Shown piece after piece: positions 37,630-46,244 of a stretch of 64,000 bases of DNA (positions within the stretch are counted from its first letter, which is position 1; every line of letters begins with the position of its first letter). Source of the stretch: Singulisphaera sp. GP187 (GTDB lineage: Bacteria > Planctomycetota > Phycisphaerae > Phycisphaerales > SM1A02); NCBI GenBank assembly GCA_945869475.1, contig CAMBOV010000011.1, forward strand, positions 25,875-89,874, in the 5' to 3' direction. The notes beneath the pieces are model-generated. The model was not told the origin of the DNA. It was given only the letters and a program-made list of their open reading frames with translations, and searched no databases. The translations under genes and the position numbers were made by a program.

Positions 37630-40233
37630 TCACGACGTCGGCGCGACACTTCCTTCACCTCGAATCTGCTTCGCCCAGACGACCGCCTTCTCGCGCATGC
37701 GCAGATCTTTGTCACCCGCCGCCATCGAGTCGAGACGCGCGAGCGCTTCGGCGGCGCGCAACGAGGCGAGTCCATCCCCTGCAGCATCCTGCGCACGAGG
37801 CTCACTGTCATCGAGCAATCCAACGAGCAGCGCAATCACCTTCGCGCGCTCGACGGCATCTGTTTTCGCTGGGATGAGCTTCACAAGGGTCGCGATCGCC
37901 GTCGGGCGGAGTCGCTCGACATGACCGAGTGCCGCGAGCGGGGCGACGCGGTCTTTCGATTGCACGAATCCCAGTGAGCCAATCGCCTCGAGCGCGGCCG
38001 TGCGAACACGCTCGTTGGGTGTCGTGATCGAAAGCATCGACTCCAGACCGACGCGCACCGCTTCGTTTGATGTGATCGTCGCTCGATCTGCGGCGAAATC
38101 CACCGCGCCCATCCGTGCAAGTCCGCGAGCGGCAGCGATGCGAGGGGCATATCCGCTGTCGGTGTTGAGCACCGCGAGCAAGCGACCTGATGCCTGATCG
38201 AGCGGTGCGACTGCGACCGCTTCGGTGAGCGCTGCTCTCAATTGTGGATGGCACAACGCGGCGGCATCCTTCGCACTTTTTCCAAGCGTTGGCGTGACCA
38301 GCGCGTCGAAGAGCTCGCGCGTCACCGCACGCGACTCGACTGATCCGATCGATGCAAGCACCGACGCAGCCTCTTCGCGAAGAGTCCATCGAGCGGTCGT
38401 GTCACGCACAACAGATGCGAGGGCCGCACGGACCTCGATCGTTTCGCGCGTGCGAAGTGCGCGCGCTGCTTGACGGCGCGAAGCACTCGTCGAACCATGC
38501 ATGAGTTGCTCGATCAACAGCGGAGTCGCCGTTGTCACCTCAAGCACTTTGAGGACCGAAAGAGTTGGATCGACTGCGATCATCGTTGGTGGACCGTCGA
38601 GTTCGAGTTGGCGACTCCCCGTCGCTGCGTTCATCTCAACCGAGACCGTGCGTTCACTCGTCGCCGTCCGCACGAGAATCGGCAGCGAAAACTCCATCGC
38701 CATGCCCGCTCCCCCGCGCACCTTCTGCTCGACGTTCAGTGTCAACACGCGTGATCCGACGTCATACTCCGATGAGACCTTCACCCGTGGCGTGCCCGAT
38801 TGAAAGCACCACTGGTTGAAGAACTGCTCGAGGCTGCGTCCACTCACTTCTTCGAGACAGTGGCGAAAATCGCTTGTTTCGACGAGTTTTTCGCTGAACC
38901 GTGCGGCGTATCGATGCACCCCTTCGAAAAAGACTTCGTCTCCAAGAAGTTGCCGCAGCATGTGCAAGATCGAAGCCCCCTTCGGATAGGGATTGGCCGT
39001 TCGCCGAAATGTCTCTCCCGGATTTTTGTAGACCTTCGAGCACATCCCTTGCGGCAAACTTCCATCAGCGAGCGCGATGCCCGTGTCGGCCTCGCCGACT
39101 TCACTGTTTCCAAGCATCGAGTCGTAGTAGCCGTCGGCGCCATCACGCTCTTCCATCCACAGTGCTGTGCCGTAGGTCGCCCAACCTTCGTTGAGCCAGA
39201 TGTGTTCCCACGAACGACAGGTCATCAAATCGCCCGTCCACTGATGGCACAGTTCGTGCGAGATCAATCCATCCATGTCACCTTCGAGCAGCGCCGTCGC
39301 GTCGAGCAATGCGCCTGAATTCATTGTGGTCGCCGATGTGTTTTCCATTCCGCCCGCTGAAAAGTTGCGAACGACAAGTTGGTCGTAGCGACTCCACGGA
39401 TAGCGCACACCAAAGACTCGCTCAAAGCACGCGATCATTCGGTCGGTGTTCGCATACGTCGCGGGGGCAAGATCAGCATGGCCCGAGCGCGTCCAGACGC
39501 TCATCGGCACACCGCTCAGTGGGGATGGCAACTCGATGCGTTGAAAATGGCCGGCGACAACTGAGACCAGGTACGGCACGTGCGGTTTCTCCTGCAGCCA
39601 GTGCCAGATCTCGCGTCCACCAACCGTGCGGTGTTCGACAAGTCGACCATTCGAACTCGCGCTCACTCCCGCAGGAACATCGATCACAACTTCAGTCGAC
39701 ATGCGAACGTTTGGAAAGTCATGCACCGGAAACCAATAGTGATTCGATTCGGGTTGCCCCTGCGTGTGCATTTCTGCCGGAACTGGAGGAAATCCATCAA
39801 CTCCTGGAAGCGCGACCGAGAACCGCATCCCATTCCTTGGATCGCTCAACCGATAAGTGATAGCGAATTCGCTCTCCGCGCCAAGCGATCCAGAAGCCGC
39901 AGGATTGATCGCCTGCGCAAGGCGCACCTGCAAGATCGTGCCGTCGTGTGACCATTCGAGGGGTTTCCCTGCCTGTTGCACGCTCAAAACTTCCAGTCCC
40001 TGAGCGTTGAGGCGCACGGATTCAACACGCTTGCCCGCGGGGGCGACTCGATAGGTTGCCACCCCTTCCAACGCGGGGTGATTCATGTCGGCCAACCGCA
40101 ACTCAAGCCGCAAATGCTTCCAATGCACCTGCGGATCGGGCGGAAAGTTCTCTTGCGCTCTCGCGACTGACGCGAAGAGTGTCAAGAGACACAGAACGAC
40201 GACCAGGAACGCAAAATGTCGAAGTCTCTGCAT
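37630..40233 (-). CDS. Exported M1-family aminopeptidase with C-terminal HEAT repeats
   Basis: 867 residues. Signal peptide MQRLRHFAFLVVVLCLLTLFASVARA; the long in-frame start (40281) is rejected since ATG 40233 starts it. M1 motifs: exopeptidase GGMEN (SAGGMENTSATT) and zinc site HELCHQWTGD with the third ligand Glu in NEGWATYG. The C-terminal third carries HEAT-like helical repeats (RAALASVVRDTTARWTLRE, GLARMGAVDFAADRATI). It should trim N-terminal residues of peptides in the periplasm. TACAAG 6 bases before the ATG may be a weak -10 box, divergent from pyrG. Confidence 0.9.
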   Translation of the reverse strand: MQRLRHFAFLVVVLCLLTLFASVARAQENFPPDPQVHWKHLRLELRLADMNHPALEGVATYRVAPAGKRVESVRLNAQGLEVLSVQQAGKPLEWSHDGTILQVRLAQAINPAASGSLGAESEFAITYRLSDPRNGMRFSVALPGVDGFPPVPAEMHTQGQPESNHYWFPVHDFPNVRMSTEVVIDVPAGVSASSNGRLVEHRTVGGREIWHWLQEKPHVPYLVSVVAGHFQRIELPSPLSGVPMSVWTRSGHADLAPATYANTDRMIACFERVFGVRYPWSRYDQLVVRNFSAGGMENTSATTMNSGALLDATALLEGDMDGLISHELCHQWTGDLMTCRSWEHIWLNEGWATYGTALWMEERDGADGYYDSMLGNSEVGEADTGIALADGSLPQGMCSKVYKNPGETFRRTANPYPKGASILHMLRQLLGDEVFFEGVHRYAARFSEKLVETSDFRHCLEEVSGRSLEQFFNQWCFQSGTPRVKVSSEYDVGSRVLTLNVEQKVRGGAGMAMEFSLPILVRTATSERTVSVEMNAATGSRQLELDGPPTMIAVDPTLSVLKVLEVTTATPLLIEQLMHGSTSASRRQAARALRTRETIEVRAALASVVRDTTARWTLREEAASVLASIGSVESRAVTRELFDALVTPTLGKSAKDAAALCHPQLRAALTEAVAVAPLDQASGRLLAVLNTDSGYAPRIAAARGLARMGAVDFAADRATITSNEAVRVGLESMLSITTPNERVRTAALEAIGSLGFVQSKDRVAPLAALGHVERLRPTAIATLVKLIPAKTDAVERAKVIALLVGLLDDSEPRAQDAAGDGLASLRAAEALARLDSMAAGDKDLRMREKAVVWAKQIRGEGSVAPTS

Positions 40234-40264
40234 CCCACTCTTGTACCCGCAATGCTCTTGCGAG

Positions 40265-40270
40265 TACCCT
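40265..40270 (+). promoter_or_regulatory. Putative -10 box of pyrG
   Basis: TACCCT, 5 bases before ATG 40276; TTGTAC lies 18 bases upstream as a possible -35. Confidence 0.55.
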
Positions 40271-40275
40271 CGGCT

Positions 40276-42111
40276 ATGCACGATTCGGAGCCTGATGCGA
40301 ACTCAAATTTCCTGAGACAGTTCTCAGACAGCGAAGAGTCGAGCGAACACTTCTCACCAACTCCTGCGGGATATGTTCGCGGGCGCACAAGATTTGTCGT
40401 CGTCGTCGGAACGGTCATGAGCGGTCTTGGCAAGGGAATTTTTGCGAGTTCACTTGCAAAATTGATGCAGGACAAGGGACTCACCGTCGCCCCTATGAAA
40501 CTTGAGGGGTATTTGAACATTGATTCTGGAACGCTCAATCCCTATCGCCACGGCGAAGTCTTCGTACTCGAGGATGGACTCGAGACGGACATGGATCTCG
40601 GAACGTATGAGCGCATCCTGAATCAGAATCTCTCGCGCAAGAATTTCATTACGGCAGGTCAGATTTACACTGAGATTCTCGAGCGCGAACGGCGAGGTGG
40701 ATACCTCGGTCGAGACGTTCAGATGATTCCACACGTCACGGGCGTGGTCAAGATGAGACTTCGCGAACTCGCGATGGCCGGGCCCAAAGGACAACAACTC
40801 GATATGGTCTTTGTCGAAGTGGGCGGCACCGCCGGCGACTACGAAAATGGTTTTTACATCGAGGCTCTGCGCGAGCTCGCCTTTGAAGAGGGCGATGACA
40901 GCACCTGTTTCGTCGCACTGACCTACATCCTCGAGCCATCGATTCTCGGCGAACAAAAATCAAAGGCCGCGCAACTTGGGATGAAGCGCCTCATGGAAGC
41001 CGGCATTCAGCCTCACATCATCGCGTGTCGCGCGAAGAATCCCGTCACGCCGAAGGTCACACAAAAAATCTCTATGTTCTCGAATGTGCCGCTCAAACGC
41101 GTTTTCTCGATGCATGACCGCGAATCGATCTACGTCATCCCAGATGCGATGCGCGCTGCAGGACTCGACCGCGAAATCCTCTCGATCTTGGGACTCCACG
41201 ACCGAGTGAACGCTGGCGCCGAAGATTCCGCGCGTTCCGCCTGGAGTGCATTCGCCCGCCGACTCAGTGCCCCACGCGATCACCGCGTCACCATCGGCAT
41301 TTCCGGAAAGTACGCCTCACTTCGCGACGCATACGCCTCGATCGACAAGGCCATCGAGCATTGCGGCGTCGAACTCAGCGCCGAGATCGACGTTCGCTGG
41401 CTCGACACATCCGATGTCCACACAAAGGAGGGCGCAGCGAAACTTCTCGAGGGCGCTGACGCAATCATCGTTCCGGGCGGCTTTGGATCGCGCGGCGTTG
41501 AAGGAAAGATTCATTGCGCTGCGCACGCGCGCACGCAACGCATTCCATTTCTGGGCATCTGCTTGGGATTCCAAGTCGCGGTCATCGAATACGCGCGCAA
41601 TGTGCTCACACTGCGCGACGCGAACTCGAGCGAGTTCGATCCAACCACGAGCACCGTCATCATCAGCGAACTCCCCGATCAGAAGCGCATCGAAGGAATC
41701 ATGGGCGGCACGATGCGACTCGGTGCGCAAGACGTGCTCGTCACTCCTGGCTCACTTGCATCGTTTCTCTTCGCGAACGCCAAGACTGTGCACGAACGCT
41801 TTCGTCATCGATACGAGGTCGACCCAGCGTTCATCGATCGACTCGAAGCAGGTGGACTCATCTTCAGCGGGCGCCATCCAAAGCATCCCATCATGCAGAT
41901 GCTCGAACTCCCAGTCACTGCGCACCCCTACTTCATCGGCGGGCAGTTTCACCCCGAATTGCTGAGCCGTCCGCTGAAGCCGCACCCGATGTTCATGGGT
42001 CTCGTCGCCGCGGCGATCGCGCAGCGTGAACCGACCTTCGCTCAGACCGCGCTCGGCCAGCGGTGGGTGCGATCGAACGCATCGACTGTTTCTCCATCGA
42101 ACCGCTCGTGA
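40276..42111 (+). CDS. pyrG: CTP synthase, divergent subtype
   Basis: Amidates UTP to CTP with glutamine. 611 residues against the usual ~540. A ~36-residue Ser/Asp/Glu-rich N-terminal extension comes first. The synthetase domain has MSGLGKG, NIDSGTLNPYRHGEVFV, FVEVGGTAGDYEN and a C-terminal class I amidotransferase with GICLGFQ and HPEL. The motif usually written KLDPYxNxDPGTMSP reads KLEGYLNIDSGTLNP here, so it belongs to a divergent branch, although the metal-binding Asp and the Glu of VEVGG are kept. Starts at ATG 40276; the in-frame 40216 start is rejected. Confidence 0.95.
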   Translation: MHDSEPDANSNFLRQFSDSEESSEHFSPTPAGYVRGRTRFVVVVGTVMSGLGKGIFASSLAKLMQDKGLTVAPMKLEGYLNIDSGTLNPYRHGEVFVLEDGLETDMDLGTYERILNQNLSRKNFITAGQIYTEILERERRGGYLGRDVQMIPHVTGVVKMRLRELAMAGPKGQQLDMVFVEVGGTAGDYENGFYIEALRELAFEEGDDSTCFVALTYILEPSILGEQKSKAAQLGMKRLMEAGIQPHIIACRAKNPVTPKVTQKISMFSNVPLKRVFSMHDRESIYVIPDAMRAAGLDREILSILGLHDRVNAGAEDSARSAWSAFARRLSAPRDHRVTIGISGKYASLRDAYASIDKAIEHCGVELSAEIDVRWLDTSDVHTKEGAAKLLEGADAIIVPGGFGSRGVEGKIHCAAHARTQRIPFLGICLGFQVAVIEYARNVLTLRDANSSEFDPTTSTVIISELPDQKRIEGIMGGTMRLGAQDVLVTPGSLASFLFANAKTVHERFRHRYEVDPAFIDRLEAGGLIFSGRHPKHPIMQMLELPVTAHPYFIGGQFHPELLSRPLKPHPMFMGLVAAAIAQREPTFAQTALGQRWVRSNASTVSPSNRS

Positions 42112-42124
42112 TCGAGCTCGTCGA

Positions 42125-42166
42125 TATACTTCCCGACCCTTGTCGATACGGTTTTGTCGATACGGC
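42125..42166 (+). promoter_or_regulatory. tRNA-Met promoter region: TATACT and two TGTCGATACGG repeats
   Basis: A perfect TATACT at 42125-42130 is followed by two copies of TGTCGATACGGNTTT (about 42140-42169), 39 bases before the tRNA. The repeats may be an initial transcribed region or operator. Confidence 0.5.
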
Positions 42167-42169
42167 TTT

Positions 42170-42243
42170 GGCGATGTAGCTCAGTTGGTTAGAGCGGAGA
42201 ATTCATAATTCTTAGGTCGACGGTTCAAATCCGTCCATCGCCA
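42170..42243 (+). tRNA. tRNA-Met (anticodon CAT)
   Basis: A 74-nt cloverleaf: acceptor GGCGATG/CATCGCC, D arm GCTC/GAGC with GGTT, anticodon stem GAGAA/TTCTT around TTCATAA, T arm GACGG/CCGTC, discriminator A. Elongator Met is favoured; lysidine-modified Ile2 also carries CAT and cannot be excluded. A T6 tract at 42245 follows. Confidence 0.9.
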
Positions 42244-42334
42244 CTTTTTTCCCTTCCCACGGTTTCCCCCCACGACCGTGGACCAGAGGGGTTTGGCGCG
42301 TTCTGGCCATCACCACCCACCCCCTCAAATCTAA

Positions 42335-42408
42335 CGCCCGACGACGGGCTCGAACCGTCGACCTCCGATTTAGGAAACCAGTGCTCTATCCAACTGAGCT
42401 AGTCGGGC
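42335..42408 (-). tRNA. tRNA-Arg (anticodon CCT)
   Basis: A 74-nt cloverleaf: acceptor GCCCGAC/GTCGGGC, anticodon loop TTCCTAA with CCT, T arm GACGG/CCGTC, discriminator G. Its 5' 10 bases overlap the stop of a micro-ORF on the same strand. Confidence 0.92.
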
Positions 42409-42530
42409 TTTTTGTAGTCGGGATAGCGACCGCCTGATCGCACATCGGCCTTGGCTTGAATGAAATAGAGGACGCACCATCCTGAGAGAAAGATGATCCA
42501 AAGCAGATTCGACAACAAGACAAGTTTCAT
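42399..42530 (-). CDS. Possible 43-residue leaderless membrane microprotein overlapping tRNA-Arg
   Basis: Starts at ATG 42530, 7 bases after TATGAT (42543 to 42538), the spacing used by the leaderless genes of this window. MKLVLLSNLLWIIFLSGWCV followed by LYFIQAK is one clear membrane segment, then a short polar tail ending YPDYKKPD. The stop codon TAG is positions 8-10 of the downstream tRNA-Arg. RNase P processing of the tRNA would cut the mRNA inside the last codons. It could instead be a non-coding 5' leader of the tRNA transcript. Function unknown. Confidence 0.5.
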   Translation of the reverse strand: MKLVLLSNLLWIIFLSGWCVLYFIQAKADVRSGGRYPDYKKPD

Positions 42531-42537
42531 GCGCAGA

Positions 42538-42543
42538 ATCATA
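42538..42543 (-). promoter_or_regulatory. Putative -10 box of the micro-ORF/tRNA-Arg transcript
   Basis: TATGAT on the minus strand. Confidence 0.5.
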
Positions 42544-42604
42544 GGGACTTTTTCTGGGCGCAAACCCTGCCAACAATCCATTTCGCGCGCATCCCTCGCG
42601 CGTC

Positions 42605-42610
42605 TACCCT
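42605..42610 (+). promoter_or_regulatory. Putative -10 box of trmL
   Basis: TACCCT, 9 bases before GTG 42620. Confidence 0.5.
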
Positions 42611-42619
42611 CGCTGTCGC

Positions 42620-43177
42620 GTGCGCGATCCCCTCGTCAACCCCCTCTTCAACATCGTGCTTTGGCAGCCGCAAATTCCGCAAAACACGGGCAACATTGGT
42701 CGCACTGCGATGGCAACCGATTGCCGATTGCACGTCGTCCATCCCATCGCATTTGACATGTCCGAGAAGGCCTGCCGGCGCGCGGGACTCGACTACTGGC
42801 CCCACGTCGACTGCCGTGAACATGCAAGTTGGCAGAACTACCTCGAGCAGGAAACACCCAAGCGACTCTGGCTCTTCACCACGAAATCGACCCGTCCGCA
42901 CTGGGAGGCTGACTTTCAACCCGGCGACCATCTGCTCTTCGGGCAGGAGCAAGGCGGCGTCTCCAACGAGATTCACGAGTGGGTCTCGCGAGAGTTTGGC
43001 GCTGACCACCGCATCACCTTTCCGATGGTGGCGCACTCTGCAGCGCGCAGTTTGAACCTCGCCACGGCCGTTGCATGTGGCGTCTATGAAGCACTTCGTC
43101 AGGTCACGCAGGCAACAGGACGCTTGCCTGCTGCGTATGATCAAGAGCAGAAATGCTCGACTGGACCACTTTTATGA
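42620..43177 (+). CDS. trmL: tRNA (cytidine/uridine-34 2'-O)-methyltransferase TrmL
   Basis: A SPOUT-fold enzyme that 2'-O-methylates the wobble base of tRNA-Leu isoacceptors. 185 residues. Motifs: QIPQNTGNIGRTA, LLFGQEQGGVS and the knot-forming SARSLNLATAVA. The GTG start at 42620 follows a TACCCT box; the N-terminal RDPLVNPLF is short. It overlaps the pseudopilin start by 4 bases (ATGA). Confidence 0.93.
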   Translation: MRDPLVNPLFNIVLWQPQIPQNTGNIGRTAMATDCRLHVVHPIAFDMSEKACRRAGLDYWPHVDCREHASWQNYLEQETPKRLWLFTTKSTRPHWEADFQPGDHLLFGQEQGGVSNEIHEWVSREFGADHRITFPMVAHSAARSLNLATAVACGVYEALRQVTQATGRLPAAYDQEQKCSTGPLL

Positions 43178-44151
43178 AGACAACACACGTGACTCACTCG
43201 CAAGTTTCCCGCCGCGCGTTCACACTCGTTGAACTTCTCGTGGCGATCGCCATCATCTTGGTGCTGATCGGCATCTTGTTGCCAGCCCTTGGAAAGGTCT
43301 CGACGAAGGCGCGCGTCACCTCGACGCAAGCGACGATGAACGAGTTCGCCAAGGCGTGCGACACTTTTCAGGCGCAGTTCGGTTACTACCCGGGCATCGT
43401 CCCAGAGAACATGCTCGCGGCGACCCCGAACTCGCCCATCAGCGGAACTGAAAACGCACTCTTGCACCTCATGGGAGGAGCGATTCGCTCAGACGATCCA
43501 AACTATCTCACGGCCGCTGGATCAGAATTCACCTTCGGTACCACAGGCACAACCGGCACGGGGCAGCTCAAGATCAAGATCAATCCAATCGACATCGGCA
43601 AAGGACCCCGCATCGAAGGCAAGCAATACGACTCATTCTTCGCCCCCAAAGACACTCAACTCAAGCCTGTCACAGGGCAAGTCGGCGAGCAGCTCGTGCT
43701 TCCTGATTTGGTCGACGCGTGGGGTCAACCCATCGGATACGTTCGCGCTGCACGCATCGGCGGCCTCGTTTCTGGAGCCATCACCGATAAGCCACAGTTC
43801 TATCTCGAACCACTCTCGCCCTATCTCAGTTCAACCGCGCTGGGCGACTTGGGAGTCAATCAAGTTTCAACGAGCGTCTTTGGATCGGGATCCGCCGCAG
43901 ACCAACGCTCCTACCTCGCGCAATTGCTGCGTCATCCTGCCTTCGGAACATTCACAGCTCTCGCCGATGCTCGCGCTGGAACACCGCGCGGAAAATACTT
44001 CCTGTTTTCGCCTGGTCCTGACGGCATTTACTTCGCCAAGATCAACGACGGACCAACTGCGAGCACTGCGTTCGTCTTCACCTCAGTTGAAGCACGAAAA
44101 CCCGACGTCTATGCGACCTACAACGATGTGATGGTCTCAGGCGGCGGCTAA
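43174..44151 (+). CDS. Type II secretion/type IV pilus pseudopilin (GspG-like)
   Basis: 325 residues. The N-terminal prepilin signal SRRAFTLVELLVAIAIILVL has the conserved Glu at +5; an Ala instead of Gly precedes the cleavage site, common in planctomycete pseudopilins. The body is a GspG/DUF1559-like extracellular domain with WGQPIGYVRAARIG and FSPGPDGIYFAKIN near the C-terminus. It should be assembled into a periplasmic pseudopilus or pilus-like structure. Start ATG 43174 overlaps trmL; no other secretion genes are near. Confidence 0.85.
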   Translation: MKTTHVTHSQVSRRAFTLVELLVAIAIILVLIGILLPALGKVSTKARVTSTQATMNEFAKACDTFQAQFGYYPGIVPENMLAATPNSPISGTENALLHLMGGAIRSDDPNYLTAAGSEFTFGTTGTTGTGQLKIKINPIDIGKGPRIEGKQYDSFFAPKDTQLKPVTGQVGEQLVLPDLVDAWGQPIGYVRAARIGGLVSGAITDKPQFYLEPLSPYLSSTALGDLGVNQVSTSVFGSGSAADQRSYLAQLLRHPAFGTFTALADARAGTPRGKYFLFSPGPDGIYFAKINDGPTASTAFVFTSVEARKPDVYATYNDVMVSGGG

Positions 44152-44153
44152 GA

Positions 44154-44191
44154 AAAAGCGCCCGCATGTTGTGCATGGGGCGCTCGTGTGA
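44154..44191 (-). terminator. Rho-independent terminator of the Spy-like gene
   Basis: Minus strand: GAGCGCCCC, loop, GGGCGC and then TTTTT. It also faces the pseudopilin stop and may act on both. Confidence 0.8.
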
Positions 44192-44214
44192 AACCGGGGT
44201 GAAGTTGAACTCGA

Positions 44215-45075
44215 TTACTGCGGTGGAAACTTGTAGTCGCCCTTGGGTGGATCCGCTGGAGGTGGAGCCTTCTCTGGTGAACCATCTCCACCTTTGCCGC
44301 CTGGACCCTTGCCGCCTGGTCCCTTGCCGCCTGGTCCCTTGCCGCCTTCACGCTTGTCCATCGCCTTGCGCATTCCAACCATGTTCGACTTGAGTGTCTC
44401 CTGCTGAGCTGGCGTCAAGATTGCCATGATCGAATCGCGCGCAGCGTCCATCTTTGGCATCGTCTCGCGCAACTTCTGCATCTCTTCCATCGTTGCCTTG
44501 TCTGGCTTCCCAGCGCCGCCTGGTGGACCTTTTTGTCCATCCTGCGGTGGCGGACCTTGTGGCTCTCCACCAGGATTCGCGCCCTTGCCGTTGCCACGCG
44601 CTCCGCGCATTTTTTCTTCGAGCTTGCTGAGCTGCTCGCCGTTGGCATCCTTCCACGCCTTCATCTTGCCTTCGACGTCGGAGCGAATCGCCTGAATCTG
44701 CGTGCGCTGCTCATCGGTCAGCTGCGTGTCGATCGACGCGAGAGCTCCCATGAACAAGCGAACTTCTTGCATCGGTCCACCGGCTTGACCTTGGCGCTGT
44801 CCCTTCTTGCCATCCGCTGCGCCGAAGGCACCGTTGCCCTGACCAGCTTCTGGAGGAACTTCAGGTCCCGAGAGCATGCCGCCCGAATCTGGCTTCTGGC
44901 CACCCCGTGGTGGACGCTTGCCCTTTGGTGGAGCCGTGGTGCCATCTGGTGCGCTCATTGGGTCATCGTCAACGGCAGAGAATGCCACGGATGTCGGGCC
45001 CGCAAGTGCAACAGCGGTGACGAGCGCGAAGAGTGAAGTGAACAGTTTTGGTTGGGTCTTGGTCATGTGAGTCAT
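44215..45075 (-). CDS. Secreted Spy/CpxP-like (LTXXQ) protein with Gly/Pro-rich tail
   Basis: 286 residues. Signal peptide KLFTSLFALVTAVALAGPTSVAFS; a Pro/Gly/Lys-rich linker; two LTxxQ-type helices (LTDEQRTQIQAIRSD and LTPAQQETLKSNM) as in Spy/CpxP periplasmic chaperones; a tail of three GPGGK repeats from 12-base direct repeats. It may bind unfolded proteins or metal. ATG 45075 follows AAAGGA by 8 bases: a true Shine-Dalgarno with a ~50-base leader, contrasting with neighbours. The upstream in-frame ATG at 45105 is rejected. Confidence 0.75.
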   Translation of the reverse strand: MTHMTKTQPKLFTSLFALVTAVALAGPTSVAFSAVDDDPMSAPDGTTAPPKGKRPPRGGQKPDSGGMLSGPEVPPEAGQGNGAFGAADGKKGQRQGQAGGPMQEVRLFMGALASIDTQLTDEQRTQIQAIRSDVEGKMKAWKDANGEQLSKLEEKMRGARGNGKGANPGGEPQGPPPQDGQKGPPGGAGKPDKATMEEMQKLRETMPKMDAARDSIMAILTPAQQETLKSNMVGMRKAMDKREGGKGPGGKGPGGKGPGGKGGDGSPEKAPPPADPPKGDYKFPPQ

Positions 45076-45128
45076 AGTGAATTCCTTTCGGCGGGAATTG
45101 CCCAAGCGGTCAAGAATGGGACAGCAAA

Positions 45129-45134
45129 TACCCT
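45129..45134 (+). promoter_or_regulatory. Putative -10 box of mrp
   Basis: TACCCT, 12 bases before ATG 45147. Confidence 0.45.
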
Positions 45135-45146
45135 ACCATTTTTGCG

Positions 45147-46244
45147 ATGACTCTCACAACGCGCGACATTCATGCGGCACTCTGCACGGTCAAGGATCCT
45201 GACCTCGGTAAAGACCTCGTCACCCTCAACATGGTCAAGGATGTTCGCATCGATGGCGCCTCTGTCACCATTGGGATCGAATTGACGACTCCCGCGTGCC
45301 CAATGAAGGACAAGATTCGCCGCGACATCGAAGAGGCAGTCGCCGCGCGATGTGTTGCAATTGGCTCGCCCAGTGCGCACGTCACTGTCGAGTTCACAGC
45401 GCAAGTGCGCGCGGCCGCGAACAAGAACGCCAGCAATCCTCTTCCCAACGTCAAACACATCATTGCTGTGGGCGCCGGTAAGGGCGGTGTCGGCAAGAGC
45501 ACGGTGAGCGTCAACCTCGCCGTGGGGCTCGCTCGATTCGGCGCGCGCGTTGGATTGCTCGACGGTGACATCTACGGGCCCAGTGCACCAACCATGCTCG
45601 GACTCCACGAACTTCAAGGCGTGATCCGCGAAGAGATGCTCGTGCCCTTTGATGTGCATGGAATTCGCGCCATCACCATTGGAAAACTCGTCGACCCAGA
45701 AAAGGCGCTCATCTGGCGCGGACCGATGGCGCACGGCGCATTCAAACAACTCGCGTTACAAACCGAATGGGGAGCCCTCGACTATCTCATTGTCGACCTG
45801 CCTCCTGGCACCGGCGATGTTCCGCTCACACTCGCGCAACTTCTGCCGCTCACCGGAGCCGTCGTCGTCTGCACTCCGCAGCGCGTCGCACAAGATGACG
45901 CGCGCCGCGCCGTGCGAATGTTTCAGCAACTCGGCGTGCCCGTCCTTGGTGTTGTCGAAAATATGTCGTACTTCATCGGCGACGATGGCAAGAGCTACGA
46001 CCTCTTTGGACGGGGTGGCGCGCAGTCGATGGCACAGACGATGGGACTTCCATTCCTCGGAGCGATCCCAATTCACATGGATCTGCGGCGCAATAGTGAT
46101 GAAGGAACTCCGCTCAACAATTGGACCGCCAACCCCACGCTCGCCGCCGATCTCGACGCGATGTGTCAACGAATTGCGAGTCAGATCTCAATCCAGACGG
46201 TGCAGGGTGGACTGCTTCAACCAACGCTTTCAGTCACTGGCTGA
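45147..46244 (+). CDS. mrp: Mrp/ApbC-type P-loop ATPase, iron-sulfur carrier family
   Basis: 365 residues. N-terminal MIP18/DUF59 domain (VKDPDLGKDLVTLNM), then the ATPase with deviant Walker A GKGGVGKST, DGDIYGPSAPTML, DLPPGTGDVPL and ENMSYF. Mrp proteins carry and transfer Fe-S clusters. The CxxC that bridges the cluster in most members (after NMSYF) is absent: the segment reads IGDDGKSYDLFGRGG. It may use another ligand or act differently. The 3' end overlaps the convergent MBL gene by 28 bases. Confidence 0.93.
   Translation: MTLTTRDIHAALCTVKDPDLGKDLVTLNMVKDVRIDGASVTIGIELTTPACPMKDKIRRDIEEAVAARCVAIGSPSAHVTVEFTAQVRAAANKNASNPLPNVKHIIAVGAGKGGVGKSTVSVNLAVGLARFGARVGLLDGDIYGPSAPTMLGLHELQGVIREEMLVPFDVHGIRAITIGKLVDPEKALIWRGPMAHGAFKQLALQTEWGALDYLIVDLPPGTGDVPLTLAQLLPLTGAVVVCTPQRVAQDDARRAVRMFQQLGVPVLGVVENMSYFIGDDGKSYDLFGRGGAQSMAQTMGLPFLGAIPIHMDLRRNSDEGTPLNNWTANPTLAADLDAMCQRIASQISIQTVQGGLLQPTLSVTG

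Noticed and set aside
42257..42285. CCACGGT/ACCGTGG hairpin between the tRNA genes
   Set aside because: Weak stem with a long loop; tRNA-Met already has a T6 tract directly after it, so its role is uncertain.
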